39,413 nucleotides of DNA from an uncultured Eubacteriales bacterium. GTDB lineage: Bacteria; Bacillota; Clostridia; Oscillospirales; Acutalibacteraceae. The notes below the pieces were generated by a model. It was not told the DNA's origin. It did not search any database and worked only from the letters and a program-made list of their open reading frames with translations. A program made the translations under genes and the position numbers. This document shows, in pieces, positions 9,071 through 18,296 of the stretch; within the stretch, counting starts at the first letter, position 1; every line of letters begins with the position of its first letter. Where the stretch lies: the NCBI GenBank assembly GCA_900314795.1, contig OMWP01000027.1, positions 1 through 39,413 of the forward strand, read 5' to 3'.

Positions 9071-9758
9071 ACGCTTTGACATCGTCCTCCTCGACGCGGA
9101 TGAAACGGTCTACGACTTCAAGCTGGCGGAAAAAACCGCCGTTAGTCTGACGCTCGAGCAGTTCGGCGTAACGCCTACCGATGATGTTGTCACCCGCTAC
9201 AGCGCCATCAATCTCAGCTGCTGGAAGGCACTCGAGCGCGGAGAGCTGAGCCGTGAGGACTTAAAGCCGACCCGCTTTCAAATGCTCTTTGAACAGCTCG
9301 GCGCACAGCCTGTTGATTTTAACGCGGTGAACGATACCTATGAGAACAATCTCTCCCATCAGGCATTTTTGCTTGACGGCGCGTTGGAGTTTGTCAAACA
9401 GCTCCACGAGCATTGCAGGATCTATCTGGCGACCAACGGCTTGACGATCCCACAGACAGGGCGATTCAACCGCGCCGCGGTCAAGCCCTATGTCGACGGT
9501 ATCTATATCTCGGAGCAGATCGGTCACAGCAAGCCCGACAAGGCGTATTATGATTATATCTTCCGTGATCTCCATATCACGGACAAGAGCCGTGTGATCA
9601 TGCTCGGCGACAGCCTGACCTCCGATATGCTCGGCGGCAGGAACGCAGGTCTGACGACCTGTCATTATCTGAACGGAGAAGCACCGTCCCACAGTCCCTT
9701 GTGCGACTACGAGATCGCCTCTTACGACGAATTTTTTGATATCCTGTTTTCTGAATGA
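9063..9758 (+). CDS. HAD phosphatase, YjjG-like nucleotidase
   Basis: A 231-residue HAD-superfamily hydrolase. Motif I is DADET (nucleophile D11, acid D13), motif II sits in LATNGLT, motif III lysine is in SKPDKAYYDYIF and motif IV is GDSLTSDMLGG. The cap and spacing fit the YjjG/YfnB subfamily of pyrimidine nucleotidases that hydrolyse non-canonical nucleoside monophosphates; that substrate is inferred from family only. The start is taken as the TTG at 9063 because GGGGAG lies six bases upstream and the homology begins there. It is the end of the overlapping operon and is followed by a hairpin terminator. Confidence 0.85.
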   Translation: MPKRFDIVLLDADETVYDFKLAEKTAVSLTLEQFGVTPTDDVVTRYSAINLSCWKALERGELSREDLKPTRFQMLFEQLGAQPVDFNAVNDTYENNLSHQAFLLDGALEFVKQLHEHCRIYLATNGLTIPQTGRFNRAAVKPYVDGIYISEQIGHSKPDKAYYDYIFRDLHITDKSRVIMLGDSLTSDMLGGRNAGLTTCHYLNGEAPSHSPLCDYEIASYDEFFDILFSE

Positions 9759-9766
9759 TAAAAGCA

Positions 9767-9791
9767 ACCCCCACTGGTTTACAGTGGGGGT
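9767..9791. terminator. Bidirectional hairpin terminator between convergent genes
   Basis: A perfect 10-bp stem ACCCCCACTG/CAGTGGGGGT with a 5-nt loop lies just after the HAD gene stop and 53 bases from the stop of the convergent P-type ATPase gene. The minus-strand side is followed by a T-rich run (TTGCTTTT), so it can serve both directions. Confidence 0.7.
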
Positions 9792-9805
9792 CTCATTATT
9801 TCGAT

Positions 9806-9842
9806 GTCATTGCGAGGGTCGGACAGCCCGTGGCAATCTCAA
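9806..9842. repeat. REP-like repeat, copy 1
   Basis: Carries the terminal pair GTCATTGCGAGG and CGTGGCAATCTCAA around a short variable centre. The ends pair with each other (ATTGC/GCAAT). The same termini occur at 21311-21362 and 23592-23628. Confidence 0.7.
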
Positions 9843-9844
9843 CC

Positions 9845-12800
9845 TTATTCTTGACTTGTCGCCAAGGTTGGCTTGTTGTCATTTGTTGAGATAATGTTGA
9901 GGAATATCAGTGAGCAGCCGATGAAGTAGGCGAGCACCACTGCGCTTGCAACGGCGCTGTCGATGATCATCAGCGCGCTTTGGGTCACTTCTTCACTTCC
10001 GGAAGCAGTCATCGGCGCCATCGCCAAGCTGATCAGCACCATACCCGCGATGAAGGTGATCGTCGTCAGTCGTTTTGTCGGATTCGTCCACATGCGGTAG
10101 CCGAGCGCACCGACAATGATGTAGACAACGGCATAGAAGATGTTGAAGTAAACAGCCGTGTTGCCGTCACCGAGCAGGCTTTCTGTCAGGAACGAACCCG
10201 TGTTGGTGAGCACCTCAACGATGGACAGCATCGCATGCAGGATCAGAACAAGACCCGATGCGAGGATCAGGCGCTTGCCAAAGACGTACGAGCGGTTCAG
10301 GTTGCGGTCGGGGTCGCTTTCATCAAGCTTGCTTTCCAGCGTGAAGCGAATGATGATGAACAGCGGGATCGCGACATACAGGAACATGCGCAGCACGATG
10401 TAGTTGTTGGGATCGCCGACCAATTCTCTGACGAGCGGTGAGTTCATCGGTCGGAACACCTCTTGCGCCAGCTGACTGTCAAAGATGCTCTGACCTGCCG
10501 CTTTATTATAAGCGAGCATATCGCTGCCGATGGTGGAACCTCCGATATACGCGGACGGCAGCAGCAGTCCGAGTGTCGCCGCTACGGCGACTACGCAACT
10601 CAAGGCGATCGCGCGGTATTTATTGAACGGGATACACATGGAGAAGACCACGATGATGCCCGCAATGGACAGCAGGACCGTCATCATCGGACGGACGTTG
10701 ATGTCGGTGATGACCGGAGCGTTGCCGAGCGCTTTCGGAACTGCGTTGAGCAGGATCGGCAGGAGTACGGCGATCGCACCGAGTGCGCCCGCGCATATCG
10801 CCTGAGATACGATCTTCTTGAGAAACGAACCGCTGACCGGCGTACGGCGAGGCTCCAGCGAGAGCAGGAAGCCGCCTGTACCGATAACAGCCGCTTCCAG
10901 CATGTACATGTTCTCGATCGAGAACCACATCTGACCCTTCGCAAAGGGGATCAGCGCAAATGCCAATATGAAGACAGCGATCGACTTCATCAGATAGAGG
11001 ACGGATGTTTTCTGGGTATTGCCGATGACGCGTCTGCCCTCGCCGACGACCTCTTTGAGGTGGCTGAAGTCGTTGTCGAGCAGGATGACGTCGGAGCAGG
11101 ATTTTGCCGCCTCGGAGGCTTTGGCAAAGGTGATGGAGGAATCCGATCGTCTGAGCGCTAAAATGTCGTTGACGCCGTCGCCTGTCATCGCAACCTTATG
11201 TTTATTTGCCTGCAGCGCCATGACGAGCGCTTCCTTCTGTTCGGGAGATACACGGGCAAATACCGTGTATTCCTCCGCGATAGAGGGGATATCCTCGAGC
11301 GGAACACCCGCGAGGGAAATGTATTTGTCAGCGTTCACGATGCCGCATTTTTGTGCGATCATGCTGACGGTCAGGGGGTTATCACCCGAGATGACCTTGA
11401 CAGTAACGCCGTTTTCACGGAAGAATTTGAGCGTACCCGCCGCGGTCTCGCGGATGTGGTCTTCGATTGCGATAAAGGCGATCAGCTTATCGTCGAGCTT
11501 TACGGCGATAACGCGGTTGCCTTCCTTGGCGCGTTCGGTGACATATTCCAGGCGTTCATCGTCCTTAGGAAGCAGGTATTCGGGAGCGCCCATCAACAGC
11601 TTTTGACCGTTGTTGTATACGATACCGGAGTATTTGTTGGCGCTGGAGAAGGGGATCAGCTCGCGGATATCGTTGGACTGATCGGCGCCGAAATACTGAA
11701 AGACCGCTTCACTTGTTGCGTTTCTTTCATCGGTCGCGCCCATCAGCACACGGATGTGCTTTTCGGCGTCATCATCAAATTTCTTGATCTCAAATACGGA
11801 CATCGTGCCGTCGGTCAGTGTACCGGTCTTATCCAGACAGATCACGTCGACACGCGAGAGGTTTTCGAGCGAGTACAGCTCCTGCACCAGCGTCTGCTTC
11901 TTGGTCAGTCCCGCGATGGATACCATCAGCGCGACCGAGGTGGTCAGCACCAGACCCGACGGGATCATACCGACGCCGAACATACCGTCTGTCAACACGA
12001 TCAGCGACCAGGTAACGGGATCCTTGAGCGACAACGTCAGACCGTTCCAGATGGCGGGATCGTTACCGGTCGCAGAGATCTTGACTGCGAGGGTAACGGT
12101 GGCGGTGATGATCGCAAAGCACAGGCAAACGGTCAGCACCTTGATGATCTTCATGATCGAGCTCATCAGCTCGGATTTGTGGCCGGAGCTGTTCTTGACC
12201 TTGCGGGTCAGCTCAGCGGCATAGGTGTCGTCGCCGATCTTGTCGGCGCGGCAGCGTGCCGAACCCACGATAATGGAAGAGCCGGAGAGGATGGTATCAC
12301 CCTCTGCCTTTTTGATGTGATCCGATTCGCCGGTCAGCATCGATTCGTCCACCTCGACCTCGCCGCTCAAAACGATCAGGTCGGCGGTCGCCTGTTCACC
12401 CGCCGAGAGAGCGACGATATCGTCCAGCACAATCTCGGAGGCGTCGACCGACTCGATATTGCCGTCACGCACGACCTTACTCTTGGTGCTGGTGACGATC
12501 TTGAGCTTTTGGATGGTCTTCATGCTCTGGTATTCCTGGAACGAGCCCATACAGACGTTCATGATCGCAGGGATCAGAAAAACGAATTTCGAGAATCCGA
12601 AATAGCTGTTCACGATATCGGAGCGTCCGATCGCATTCAAGTAGATCATGAATCCGATAAAGACGGATGCGATGACGAACAGCACAATATTGAAGAAGGT
12701 GAAGGTGTTGTTCGCGATGATCTGCAACATGTTTTTTTGGTTGGGATCCTGTGTGACGTTGACATAGCCCTTTTGGATCCTTTCTTCAACCTCTTTCTTT

Positions 12801-12868
12801 GTCAAGCCCGCCTCATATGCCGCTTGCACACGATCAATAGGCGGTTTTTCTTTTTTGTTTTTTTTCAT
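9845..12868 (-). CDS. Cation-transporting P-type ATPase, HAD-IC family (CtpE-like)
   Basis: A 1007-residue membrane pump. The actuator loop motif LTGES is at residues 178-182, the metal-site helix 4 reads IPSGL (302-306), the phosphorylated aspartate is D346 in DKTGT, and TGDGVND lies near residue 590. Order and N-terminal start resemble the CtpE-type (probable Ca2+ or other divalent cation) branch. It is longer than the usual 800-900 residues because of an extended, strongly hydrophobic C-terminal third with long loops. The ion cannot be assigned by eye. GAGGAG stands 7 bases before the ATG, and transcription likely starts at the promoter at 12954-12982. It is monocistronic. Confidence 0.88.
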   Translation of the reverse strand: MKKNKKEKPPIDRVQAAYEAGLTKKEVEERIQKGYVNVTQDPNQKNMLQIIANNTFTFFNIVLFVIASVFIGFMIYLNAIGRSDIVNSYFGFSKFVFLIPAIMNVCMGSFQEYQSMKTIQKLKIVTSTKSKVVRDGNIESVDASEIVLDDIVALSAGEQATADLIVLSGEVEVDESMLTGESDHIKKAEGDTILSGSSIIVGSARCRADKIGDDTYAAELTRKVKNSSGHKSELMSSIMKIIKVLTVCLCFAIITATVTLAVKISATGNDPAIWNGLTLSLKDPVTWSLIVLTDGMFGVGMIPSGLVLTTSVALMVSIAGLTKKQTLVQELYSLENLSRVDVICLDKTGTLTDGTMSVFEIKKFDDDAEKHIRVLMGATDERNATSEAVFQYFGADQSNDIRELIPFSSANKYSGIVYNNGQKLLMGAPEYLLPKDDERLEYVTERAKEGNRVIAVKLDDKLIAFIAIEDHIRETAAGTLKFFRENGVTVKVISGDNPLTVSMIAQKCGIVNADKYISLAGVPLEDIPSIAEEYTVFARVSPEQKEALVMALQANKHKVAMTGDGVNDILALRRSDSSITFAKASEAAKSCSDVILLDNDFSHLKEVVGEGRRVIGNTQKTSVLYLMKSIAVFILAFALIPFAKGQMWFSIENMYMLEAAVIGTGGFLLSLEPRRTPVSGSFLKKIVSQAICAGALGAIAVLLPILLNAVPKALGNAPVITDINVRPMMTVLLSIAGIIVVFSMCIPFNKYRAIALSCVVAVAATLGLLLPSAYIGGSTIGSDMLAYNKAAGQSIFDSQLAQEVFRPMNSPLVRELVGDPNNYIVLRMFLYVAIPLFIIIRFTLESKLDESDPDRNLNRSYVFGKRLILASGLVLILHAMLSIVEVLTNTGSFLTESLLGDGNTAVYFNIFYAVVYIIVGALGYRMWTNPTKRLTTITFIAGMVLISLAMAPMTASGSEEVTQSALMIIDSAVASAVVLAYFIGCSLIFLNIISTNDNKPTLATSQE

Positions 12869-12953
12869 AAACCCACTCCTCGGCTTTATGTTTGTTCACG
12901 GCGTTCTTTGTCGGATGATACCGTTAACCGATAGCCGTATTAACTCATCCTCT

Positions 12954-12982
12954 ATATTATCATATCTTTTTGCAAATATCAA
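12954..12982 (-). promoter_or_regulatory. Sigma-A promoter for the P-type ATPase
   Basis: On the minus strand TTGATA (12982-12977) and TAATAT (12959-12954) are separated by 17 bases, about 85 bases upstream of the ATPase start. Confidence 0.6.
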
Positions 12983-13130
12983 GAAAACGAAAGAAGAATC
13001 AAAGAAAAATCTTGGGACATTATCACGCTTTTGTTTTGATGACGAAAATCGATAAAGATCGGCATGGGTATTGATTTTTTGAGAAAAGTGTGTTACGGTT
13101 ATCTTATAGAATATTACGGGAGAGGTTCGA

Positions 13131-14369
13131 ATGAAAAAAATCGATAAGCTGATTAAAAACAGAAGGGTGATCTACGCGCTCTCAGCGCTCGCGGCAGGTG
13201 TCCTGTGCGCGGTGGCGATCTTCTTTATCGTTTTTTTGAATGTCAACTCGATCTCAGGCTTCTTTGAGGGCGTCACAAGGGTTTTAGCGCCGATCATCAT
13301 TGGTCTGGTGCTCGCTTACATTATCGACCCTGTCGCCAAATTCTTTGAAACAAAGGTATTTGTAAAGCTCAAAAAAGAGAACCTGCGCCGCACCCTTTCC
13401 GCGGTGATCGCGCTGGTACTGGTGCTGTCGTTACTGACCCTTTTTATCGGCACGTTGATCCCTAACCTCATCAGCAGTATCTCGATGCTGATGGACAACG
13501 CCGATACCTACTATGCCACTATCGAAAAAGCCGTCAACCAGATCAATTCCCTTGGCTTCGGTTTGCATATCGACTTGTCCGCGATCGAGGCGTCCATCAG
13601 AAATTGGCTCGGTGATTTTGTCAACAATCTGTCCCAGAACCTGTCCTCTATCCTCAGCACCACCAAGAATATCGGCGCTGTTCTTCTGAATATCCTGATC
13701 GGCGTTATCCTCGCGATCTATATTTTGTTCAGCAAAAAGTACCTGCTCTCGGGATTGCAAAGACTCCGCAAGGCGATCTATACACCCAAGCAATATGAGA
13801 GTGACACACGCTTCTGGAACCGTTGCCACGATATTTTTACCCAGTATATCGGCTGCAATATCATCGATGCGCTGATCATCGGTATCTCAAACGCGATCTT
13901 CATGCTGATCCTCGGTATGCCGTATGTACCGTTGGTATCCTTTGTTGTTGGTATCGCCAACCTCATCCCGACCTTTGGCCCGATCATCGGCGGCGCTGTC
14001 GGCGCACTGGTACTGGTATTGGTCAAGCCGTCCTATGCGCTGTGGTTCCTGATCTTTACCGTCGGCATCCAGATCTTGGACGCTTATGTGATCAAGCCCA
14101 GATTGTTCTCCAGCTCTATCGGTTTGGCGCCGGTATGGACGCTGATCGCGATCACGGTCGGCGGCAATCTGTTCGGCATCCTCGGCATCCTGTTGGCGAT
14201 CCCGGTAGCGGCTATCCTGACCTTTATCTATGACGAGCGATTCATTCCGTGGCTGGAAAAGAAGAGTAAAGCGCGCGCCGCTAAAGAGGAAAACAACGCC
14301 AAGGCGCTTGATAACACGCCCGAAGAAGCGACAGAAAAAGAACCCGAGAAAGAGCAGACCGCACAATGA
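13131..14369 (+). CDS. AI-2E family transporter (PF01594)
   Basis: A 412-residue membrane protein with the AI-2E exporter-family layout: two N-terminal helices, a long extracytoplasmic loop (about 120-180), then a cluster of helices holding the conserved LIPTFGPIIGG segment near 283-293 and the KPRLFSSSIGLAPVWTLIA segment. The last ~45 residues are a charged Lys/Glu/Ala tail predicted to be cytoplasmic. The family includes TqsA but most members have no tested substrate. GGGAGAGG precedes the ATG. I see no convincing promoter with a 16-18 base spacer; a weak TTGAGA at 13079 is present. Confidence 0.88.
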   Translation: MKKIDKLIKNRRVIYALSALAAGVLCAVAIFFIVFLNVNSISGFFEGVTRVLAPIIIGLVLAYIIDPVAKFFETKVFVKLKKENLRRTLSAVIALVLVLSLLTLFIGTLIPNLISSISMLMDNADTYYATIEKAVNQINSLGFGLHIDLSAIEASIRNWLGDFVNNLSQNLSSILSTTKNIGAVLLNILIGVILAIYILFSKKYLLSGLQRLRKAIYTPKQYESDTRFWNRCHDIFTQYIGCNIIDALIIGISNAIFMLILGMPYVPLVSFVVGIANLIPTFGPIIGGAVGALVLVLVKPSYALWFLIFTVGIQILDAYVIKPRLFSSSIGLAPVWTLIAITVGGNLFGILGILLAIPVAAILTFIYDERFIPWLEKKSKARAAKEENNAKALDNTPEEATEKEPEKEQTAQ

Positions 14370-14408
14370 TCTGCCTTTGAGGGTGAGCCCTTTCATCATA
14401 ACATCTAT

Positions 14409-14435
14409 ATCCACCAGTACCTTTTACCGGTGGAT
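14409..14435 (+). terminator. Hairpin after the AI-2E gene, abutting a repeat element
   Basis: ATCCACC...GGTGGAT forms a stem extended by GTA/TAC. Instead of a U-tract the sequence runs directly into the 121-bp repeat (TTCAG...). A near-identical hairpin with a proper U-tract stands on the other side of the repeat at 14670. Confidence 0.55.
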
Positions 14436-14660
14436 TCAGTTTGTCGAAAAAGTATACATATAAAACGCAGAACATTTCCGAGGCTCCCTCTGACGAGGGA
14501 GCTGTCGCCGGACACGCGTGTCTGGCGACTGAGGGAGAGATAACGAAACATGACATCCTTTTTATCGTCGCGTTATCTCTCCCCCGCATTTTACGTTTAT
14601 CTCTCTGTGAATCATACTTCTTGCCGCCCCCTCGTCAGAGGGGGCAGGATAGGTTTTTCT
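14435..14660 (+). repeat. Palindromic interspersed element, copy 1
   Basis: Bases 14435-14555 match 39292-39413 at every position except one inserted T, as far as that copy is visible. Inside are a double hairpin (GCTCCCT/AGGGAGC, then GTCGCC/GGCGAC), a 13-bp perfect inverted repeat GGGAGAGATAACG (14533-14545) / CGTTATCTCTCCC (14571-14583), and a hairpin GCCCCCTC/GAGGGGGC at 14626-14645. No protein of its own is evident. This looks like a MITE-like or RNA-structured repeat; its right boundary is uncertain. Confidence 0.75.
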
Positions 14661-14669
14661 ACAGTCTGT

Positions 14670-14700
14670 ATCCACCGGTACCTTTTACCGGTGGATTTTT
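14670..14700 (+). terminator. Rho-independent terminator
   Basis: A perfect 11-bp stem ATCCACCGGTA/TACCGGTGGAT with loop CCTTT is followed by TTTT. It is almost identical to the hairpin at 14409-14435, so the pair brackets the repeat element. Confidence 0.75.
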
Positions 14701-14762
14701 GTCATATTGATTGTTTCCATGACTGTTTTGATGACAATTCTATTTCAAATTAATAAAATTTA

Positions 14763-14791
14763 TTGTATTTATTATCGGATTATGATATATT
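14763..14791 (+). promoter_or_regulatory. Probable promoter of the glycerophosphodiesterase gene
   Basis: TTGTAT (14763-14768) and TATATT (14786-14791) with a 17-base spacer lie in an AT-rich stretch, giving a leader of about 195 bases before the ATG at 14993. No other structure was recognised in the leader. Confidence 0.45.
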
Positions 14792-14992
14792 AAAACGGAA
14801 AGTTATCCCAATGGATTCATGAACGACATCTTTGATCTGTTCTGCCAAATTGTGTGACCGCTTTGCGCTTGAGCAGTAAGGGAACTGCCTTCAAGGTCGG
14901 TACGATCCTTCTTCCGAATCGTTTCATGTTGATTATTGCTTTTGGCAAATCAAAATATAAAACCGAATCTTTAATTCTGAGGAGAGAGAACT

Positions 14993-16750
14993 ATGAAATT
15001 AAAACAACGGTTTCAGCCTTTTTTACAGGCGATCCCAAAGCTGCTGCTGTTCCAGTTTGTGTCGACCGTCATTCTGACGCTGGTGACATGGGGCATATCT
15101 CTGTTGGGCAGTCTGTTATTAGGCTTATCCGGAAAAGCTGCCGTGACCAGCGGCGATCTGTCATTCCTGTTTACAAGATGGCAGGGTTATGTGATGATCA
15201 TCCTTTTGCTGGCGATGGTAACGATTTATGTTGCTGTTGAGCTGAATGCGCTGATCATCTTCTGTAACAAGACGCTCGATGGCGAAAAGGTTTCTGTTTG
15301 GCAGTGCATCAAAGAAGGCTTTATCGGACTCAAGAAGTTCCTGAGTCTTCGCGGTGTAGTCGTCATCATCTATGCGGTCGTGCTCGCGCCGATCTTCGGA
15401 CTCGGCTTCTCGATCTCGCTGACACAGAACTTCTATATCCCGAAGTTCATCATGTCGGTCATCGAGGCGACCCCGCTGTTCATGACGGCATATATCATCG
15501 TCGGTGTATTCCTGACGGTCGTAGCATTCGTATATTGCTTTATCCTGCACGGCACATTGCTCAACGATATGACGATGAAAGAAGCAAGCGTACACGCCCG
15601 CAAATTATTTGTAAAGAACTGGAAGAATCTGCTGGTGGAACTGCTCATCTTCTTCCTGCTTGCAGTATTGACTGCGGTGGTAGTGATCGGCGTATGCGGT
15701 GTGCTGCCTCTTCTGATCGTTCAGGCGATCCCGATGGGCGAGTCTGTAAAAGCATTCTTCACCATCTTCTTCAGCGTGATCATCATCCTGCTTTGTGCGA
15801 TCGCGGCATATTCTTATGTATCGCTGCTGATGATTAAGCTCACCTCCCTCTACAAAAAGTATACCTCCGAGGGTGAAGAATGGAGCTATCAGCCTCAGGA
15901 AAAGAAGCGTCATCCCGTTGTGATCACGGTAGTAGCGCTTTTGCTGGTTGCTTCGATCGGATTCTCTGTCTATGCGGTCGGTCATTTTGACGAACTCTTC
16001 AAAACGCAGGTCGACGGCAATATCGTCGCTCACCGTGCCGCCGGTGTTGAAGCGCCCGAGAACACCGTCAAGGGTATCGATGTCGCGTATCAATACGGCG
16101 CTCTCGGATCGGAGATCGATATCCAGCGTACCTCTGACGGTCATTATGTCGTTAACCACGACGCCGACTTTGAGCGTGTCGCAGGCGTTGCCAAGGCTCC
16201 CGAGGAGATGACCCTTGCGGAGGTCAAGGAGCTCAGAGTTGACGGAGAACCCGTCCCGACTCTCGAGGAGATGCTCGACGCGTCCAAGGACAAGGTGATC
16301 CTGTTTGTTGAGCTCAAGGGCGCGACCGCCGATAATCAAATGGCGGATGACGCTGTCAGGATCATCAAGGAGAAGGGAATGCAGGATCAGGCGGTATTGA
16401 TCTCTCTCAAGATGGATCTCCTCGAATACATCGAGGAGAAATACCCCGAGATGCAGACCGGCTATCTCGCGTTCGTATCCCTCGGCTACATCGAGGAAAC
16501 TCCCTTCGATTATCTGGCGCTTGAGGAAGAGATCTCCACAGATGAGACGATCGAGTCCGTCCATCAAAAGGGCAAGAAGATCATCGTCTGGACAGTCAAC
16601 GATGAAGAGGACATCGAGCACTTTATGCTCAGTGACGCCGACGCGATCATCACCGACTCTGTCAAGCTGTCCGGTGAAGTCAAAGAACGCCTCTCCAATC
16701 GCAGCACTTCTGAGATCATCTTCCAGCAGGCACTCAGATTGGTTCAATAA
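14993..16750 (+). CDS. Glycerophosphodiester phosphodiesterase with membrane domain
   Basis: A 585-residue protein. Residues 1-330 hold about seven to eight membrane helices of the GPDPase_memb type (PF10110); residues ~340-570 are the GDPD catalytic domain. Its active-site signatures are visible: H347-R348, E356-N357-T358, a G-x-E-x-D pair ~20 residues on, and the second catalytic histidine in VVNHD. FVELKG and the closing IIVWTVND/ADAIITD segments complete the barrel. It hydrolyses glycerophosphodiesters, probably at the outer membrane face, to glycerol-3-phosphate and an alcohol. GAGGAGAG precedes the ATG, and a strong terminator follows, so it is monocistronic. Confidence 0.92.
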   Translation: MKLKQRFQPFLQAIPKLLLFQFVSTVILTLVTWGISLLGSLLLGLSGKAAVTSGDLSFLFTRWQGYVMIILLLAMVTIYVAVELNALIIFCNKTLDGEKVSVWQCIKEGFIGLKKFLSLRGVVVIIYAVVLAPIFGLGFSISLTQNFYIPKFIMSVIEATPLFMTAYIIVGVFLTVVAFVYCFILHGTLLNDMTMKEASVHARKLFVKNWKNLLVELLIFFLLAVLTAVVVIGVCGVLPLLIVQAIPMGESVKAFFTIFFSVIIILLCAIAAYSYVSLLMIKLTSLYKKYTSEGEEWSYQPQEKKRHPVVITVVALLLVASIGFSVYAVGHFDELFKTQVDGNIVAHRAAGVEAPENTVKGIDVAYQYGALGSEIDIQRTSDGHYVVNHDADFERVAGVAKAPEEMTLAEVKELRVDGEPVPTLEEMLDASKDKVILFVELKGATADNQMADDAVRIIKEKGMQDQAVLISLKMDLLEYIEEKYPEMQTGYLAFVSLGYIEETPFDYLALEEEISTDETIESVHQKGKKIIVWTVNDEEDIEHFMLSDADAIITDSVKLSGEVKERLSNRSTSEIIFQQALRLVQ

Positions 16751-16767
16751 AATAAAACTGATTTAGC

Positions 16768-16805
16768 AGAAAGCCGTTGCCGTTTTGACAACGGCTTTCT
16801 TTTTG
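16768..16805 (+). terminator. Rho-independent terminator
   Basis: A 12-bp stem AGAAAGCCGTTG/CAACGGCTTTCT with a 9-nt loop is followed by TTTT, 18 bases after the GDPD stop codon. Confidence 0.88.
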
Positions 16806-16873
16806 GCGTCTTCAAGGTGCGGGAACGATTCCACGCTTCATCAATTGAACCGGCAGTTTTGCTCTTATCGCTC

Positions 16874-16903
16874 TTGACGTTAACAGATGCCTTACTGTAT
16901 AAT
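16874..16903 (+). promoter_or_regulatory. Sigma-A promoter for the acyltransferase-like gene
   Basis: TTGACG (16874-16879) and TATAAT (16898-16903) are 18 bases apart, with an extended TG before the -10 box. The leader would be only about 20 bases. Confidence 0.7.
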
Positions 16904-16929
16904 CAAAATGCATAAGGAAGGAGACATCC

Positions 16930-18180
16930 ATGATGAAAGAATTCTACGAGCCGATGCTATACCTGTCAACCCCCGAACACCCCAATACCATGAGTGTAGT
17001 CGCCGAGTTGAAAGAACCAATCGACGGCAATATCCTGAACAGTGTTGTCGAGGCGCTTCGTGTACGTTTCCCGTATTTCTATGTCAAGGCAGTCGTGCGG
17101 GACAACGACGTCTATCCGGTGCCTAATCCGCTCCCCATGACAGTACGCAATTCTTGGGAGCCGATCAACTTCAATTCGCAGGAGTCCAACTACCATTTGG
17201 CGGCATGGAAGTATGACGGAACACGATTGGCGGTTGAGATATCGCATTCTCTTACCGACGGCGCGGGCATTCTCCCATACGTCAAGAGTGCGTTGTATCT
17301 GTATCTGTGTCGCAAGACGGGGTTGGAGCTGGATCCCGCAGGGATCCATTTGCCGGGGGAGGAGATCCCCGCGTCCGAGACCGGCAATCCCTTTGCCGGC
17401 ATGGATATCGACGGGGCAGAAGAGCCGATGTATACCAAAAAGCCCATCGAGGATTTTTATCGGGTAAAGCGCGAAGGAGATCCGCAGCCTCAGTTCCATT
17501 GTATCAAGATGGCGGAGTCGCAGCTGATCCGATATTGCAGGGATTTTGACGGCAGCCCGAACGCGATGATCGCGGTGCTGTTGGCAAGAGCTGCCCGAAA
17601 ATATGATCCGGATAGCGAAAAGACCGTCAGCGTATCGGTCGCGATCGACCACAAGGCGATGTTGGGCGCTCGTGAGAATTACCGCATGTTTGCCAACGTC
17701 ATCGAACTGGATTTTCCAAAAAGCAGGTCGCTGGATGATTTGATGCAATCGTGCACAGTAGCTCGCGGACAGATGATGCTGCAGGCGCAGCCGGAGAACT
17801 CGCTTTGGGCAATGAAGAACAGAAAGCTGACCTACGCTAAGCTGGGACAGCTGCCGCTGGACATGAAGCTGGGCGCGATCGCAAAGTCCGCGGGAAACAC
17901 ACGCTGGACCTTTTCTGTTTCCTACGTCAACAGCCGATCCTTGGGCGCGATCGATCCTTATCTTGACGCGGTGTATATCATCGCGGAACCGGGCGTTTTC
18001 GATATCGGCTGTGAGATCTTCTGTAATGATCACAACTTCTTTTTGACGATCATGCAGTCCTTCTCGGCTGACCGATTTGTCGAACTCTTCCTCGATGAGC
18101 TCTCCTCAGTCGGCATCGACTATGATGTGCTTCATAAAGAGCCGTTGCGCTTGTGCGGTATAGAGCCGTTCACAAGCTGA
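16930..18180 (+). CDS. CAT/condensation-fold acyltransferase-like protein
   Basis: A 416-residue soluble protein with the HxxxDG catalytic signature of the chloramphenicol acetyltransferase / condensation-domain superfamily: HSLTDG at residues 106-111, with H106 as the general base. The N-terminus (YEPMLYLSTPEHP) and the later VSVAIDHKAMLGA and WTFSVSYVNS segments fit the alcohol/N-acetyltransferase-like (PapA-like) branch found as stand-alone genes in Firmicutes. There are no NRPS carrier or adenylation domains nearby, so a peptide-synthesis role is unlikely. AAGGAAGGAG precedes two adjacent ATGs (16930, 16933). It has its own promoter and terminator. Confidence 0.78.
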   Translation: MMKEFYEPMLYLSTPEHPNTMSVVAELKEPIDGNILNSVVEALRVRFPYFYVKAVVRDNDVYPVPNPLPMTVRNSWEPINFNSQESNYHLAAWKYDGTRLAVEISHSLTDGAGILPYVKSALYLYLCRKTGLELDPAGIHLPGEEIPASETGNPFAGMDIDGAEEPMYTKKPIEDFYRVKREGDPQPQFHCIKMAESQLIRYCRDFDGSPNAMIAVLLARAARKYDPDSEKTVSVSVAIDHKAMLGARENYRMFANVIELDFPKSRSLDDLMQSCTVARGQMMLQAQPENSLWAMKNRKLTYAKLGQLPLDMKLGAIAKSAGNTRWTFSVSYVNSRSLGAIDPYLDAVYIIAEPGVFDIGCEIFCNDHNFFLTIMQSFSADRFVELFLDELSSVGIDYDVLHKEPLRLCGIEPFTS

Positions 18181-18243
18181 TCCACTCATAATATTGAGTC
18201 AATATCCGATCGCTGTTACGGCGGAGGAACACAGCCAAAATAG

Positions 18244-18272
18244 AAAAGCAGGGTTTCACACCCTGCTTTTTT
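18244..18272 (+). terminator. Rho-independent terminator
   Basis: AAAAGCAGGG/CCCTGCTTTT, a perfect 10-bp stem with a 7-nt loop and TT tail, stands 63 bases after the acyltransferase stop. The hairpin core (AAAGCAGGG...) is the same as in the tRNA-Ser terminator at 20.72 kb. Confidence 0.85.
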
Positions 18273-18296
18273 ATATAAACGATTTATAACAGACCG

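Noticed and set aside
6559-9758. Missing ribonuclease G and L21/L27 genes after the radical SAM pair
   Set aside because: In many Clostridia the pair precedes rng-rplU-rpmA and here it precedes a HAD gene, but such rearrangement is common and not informative alone.
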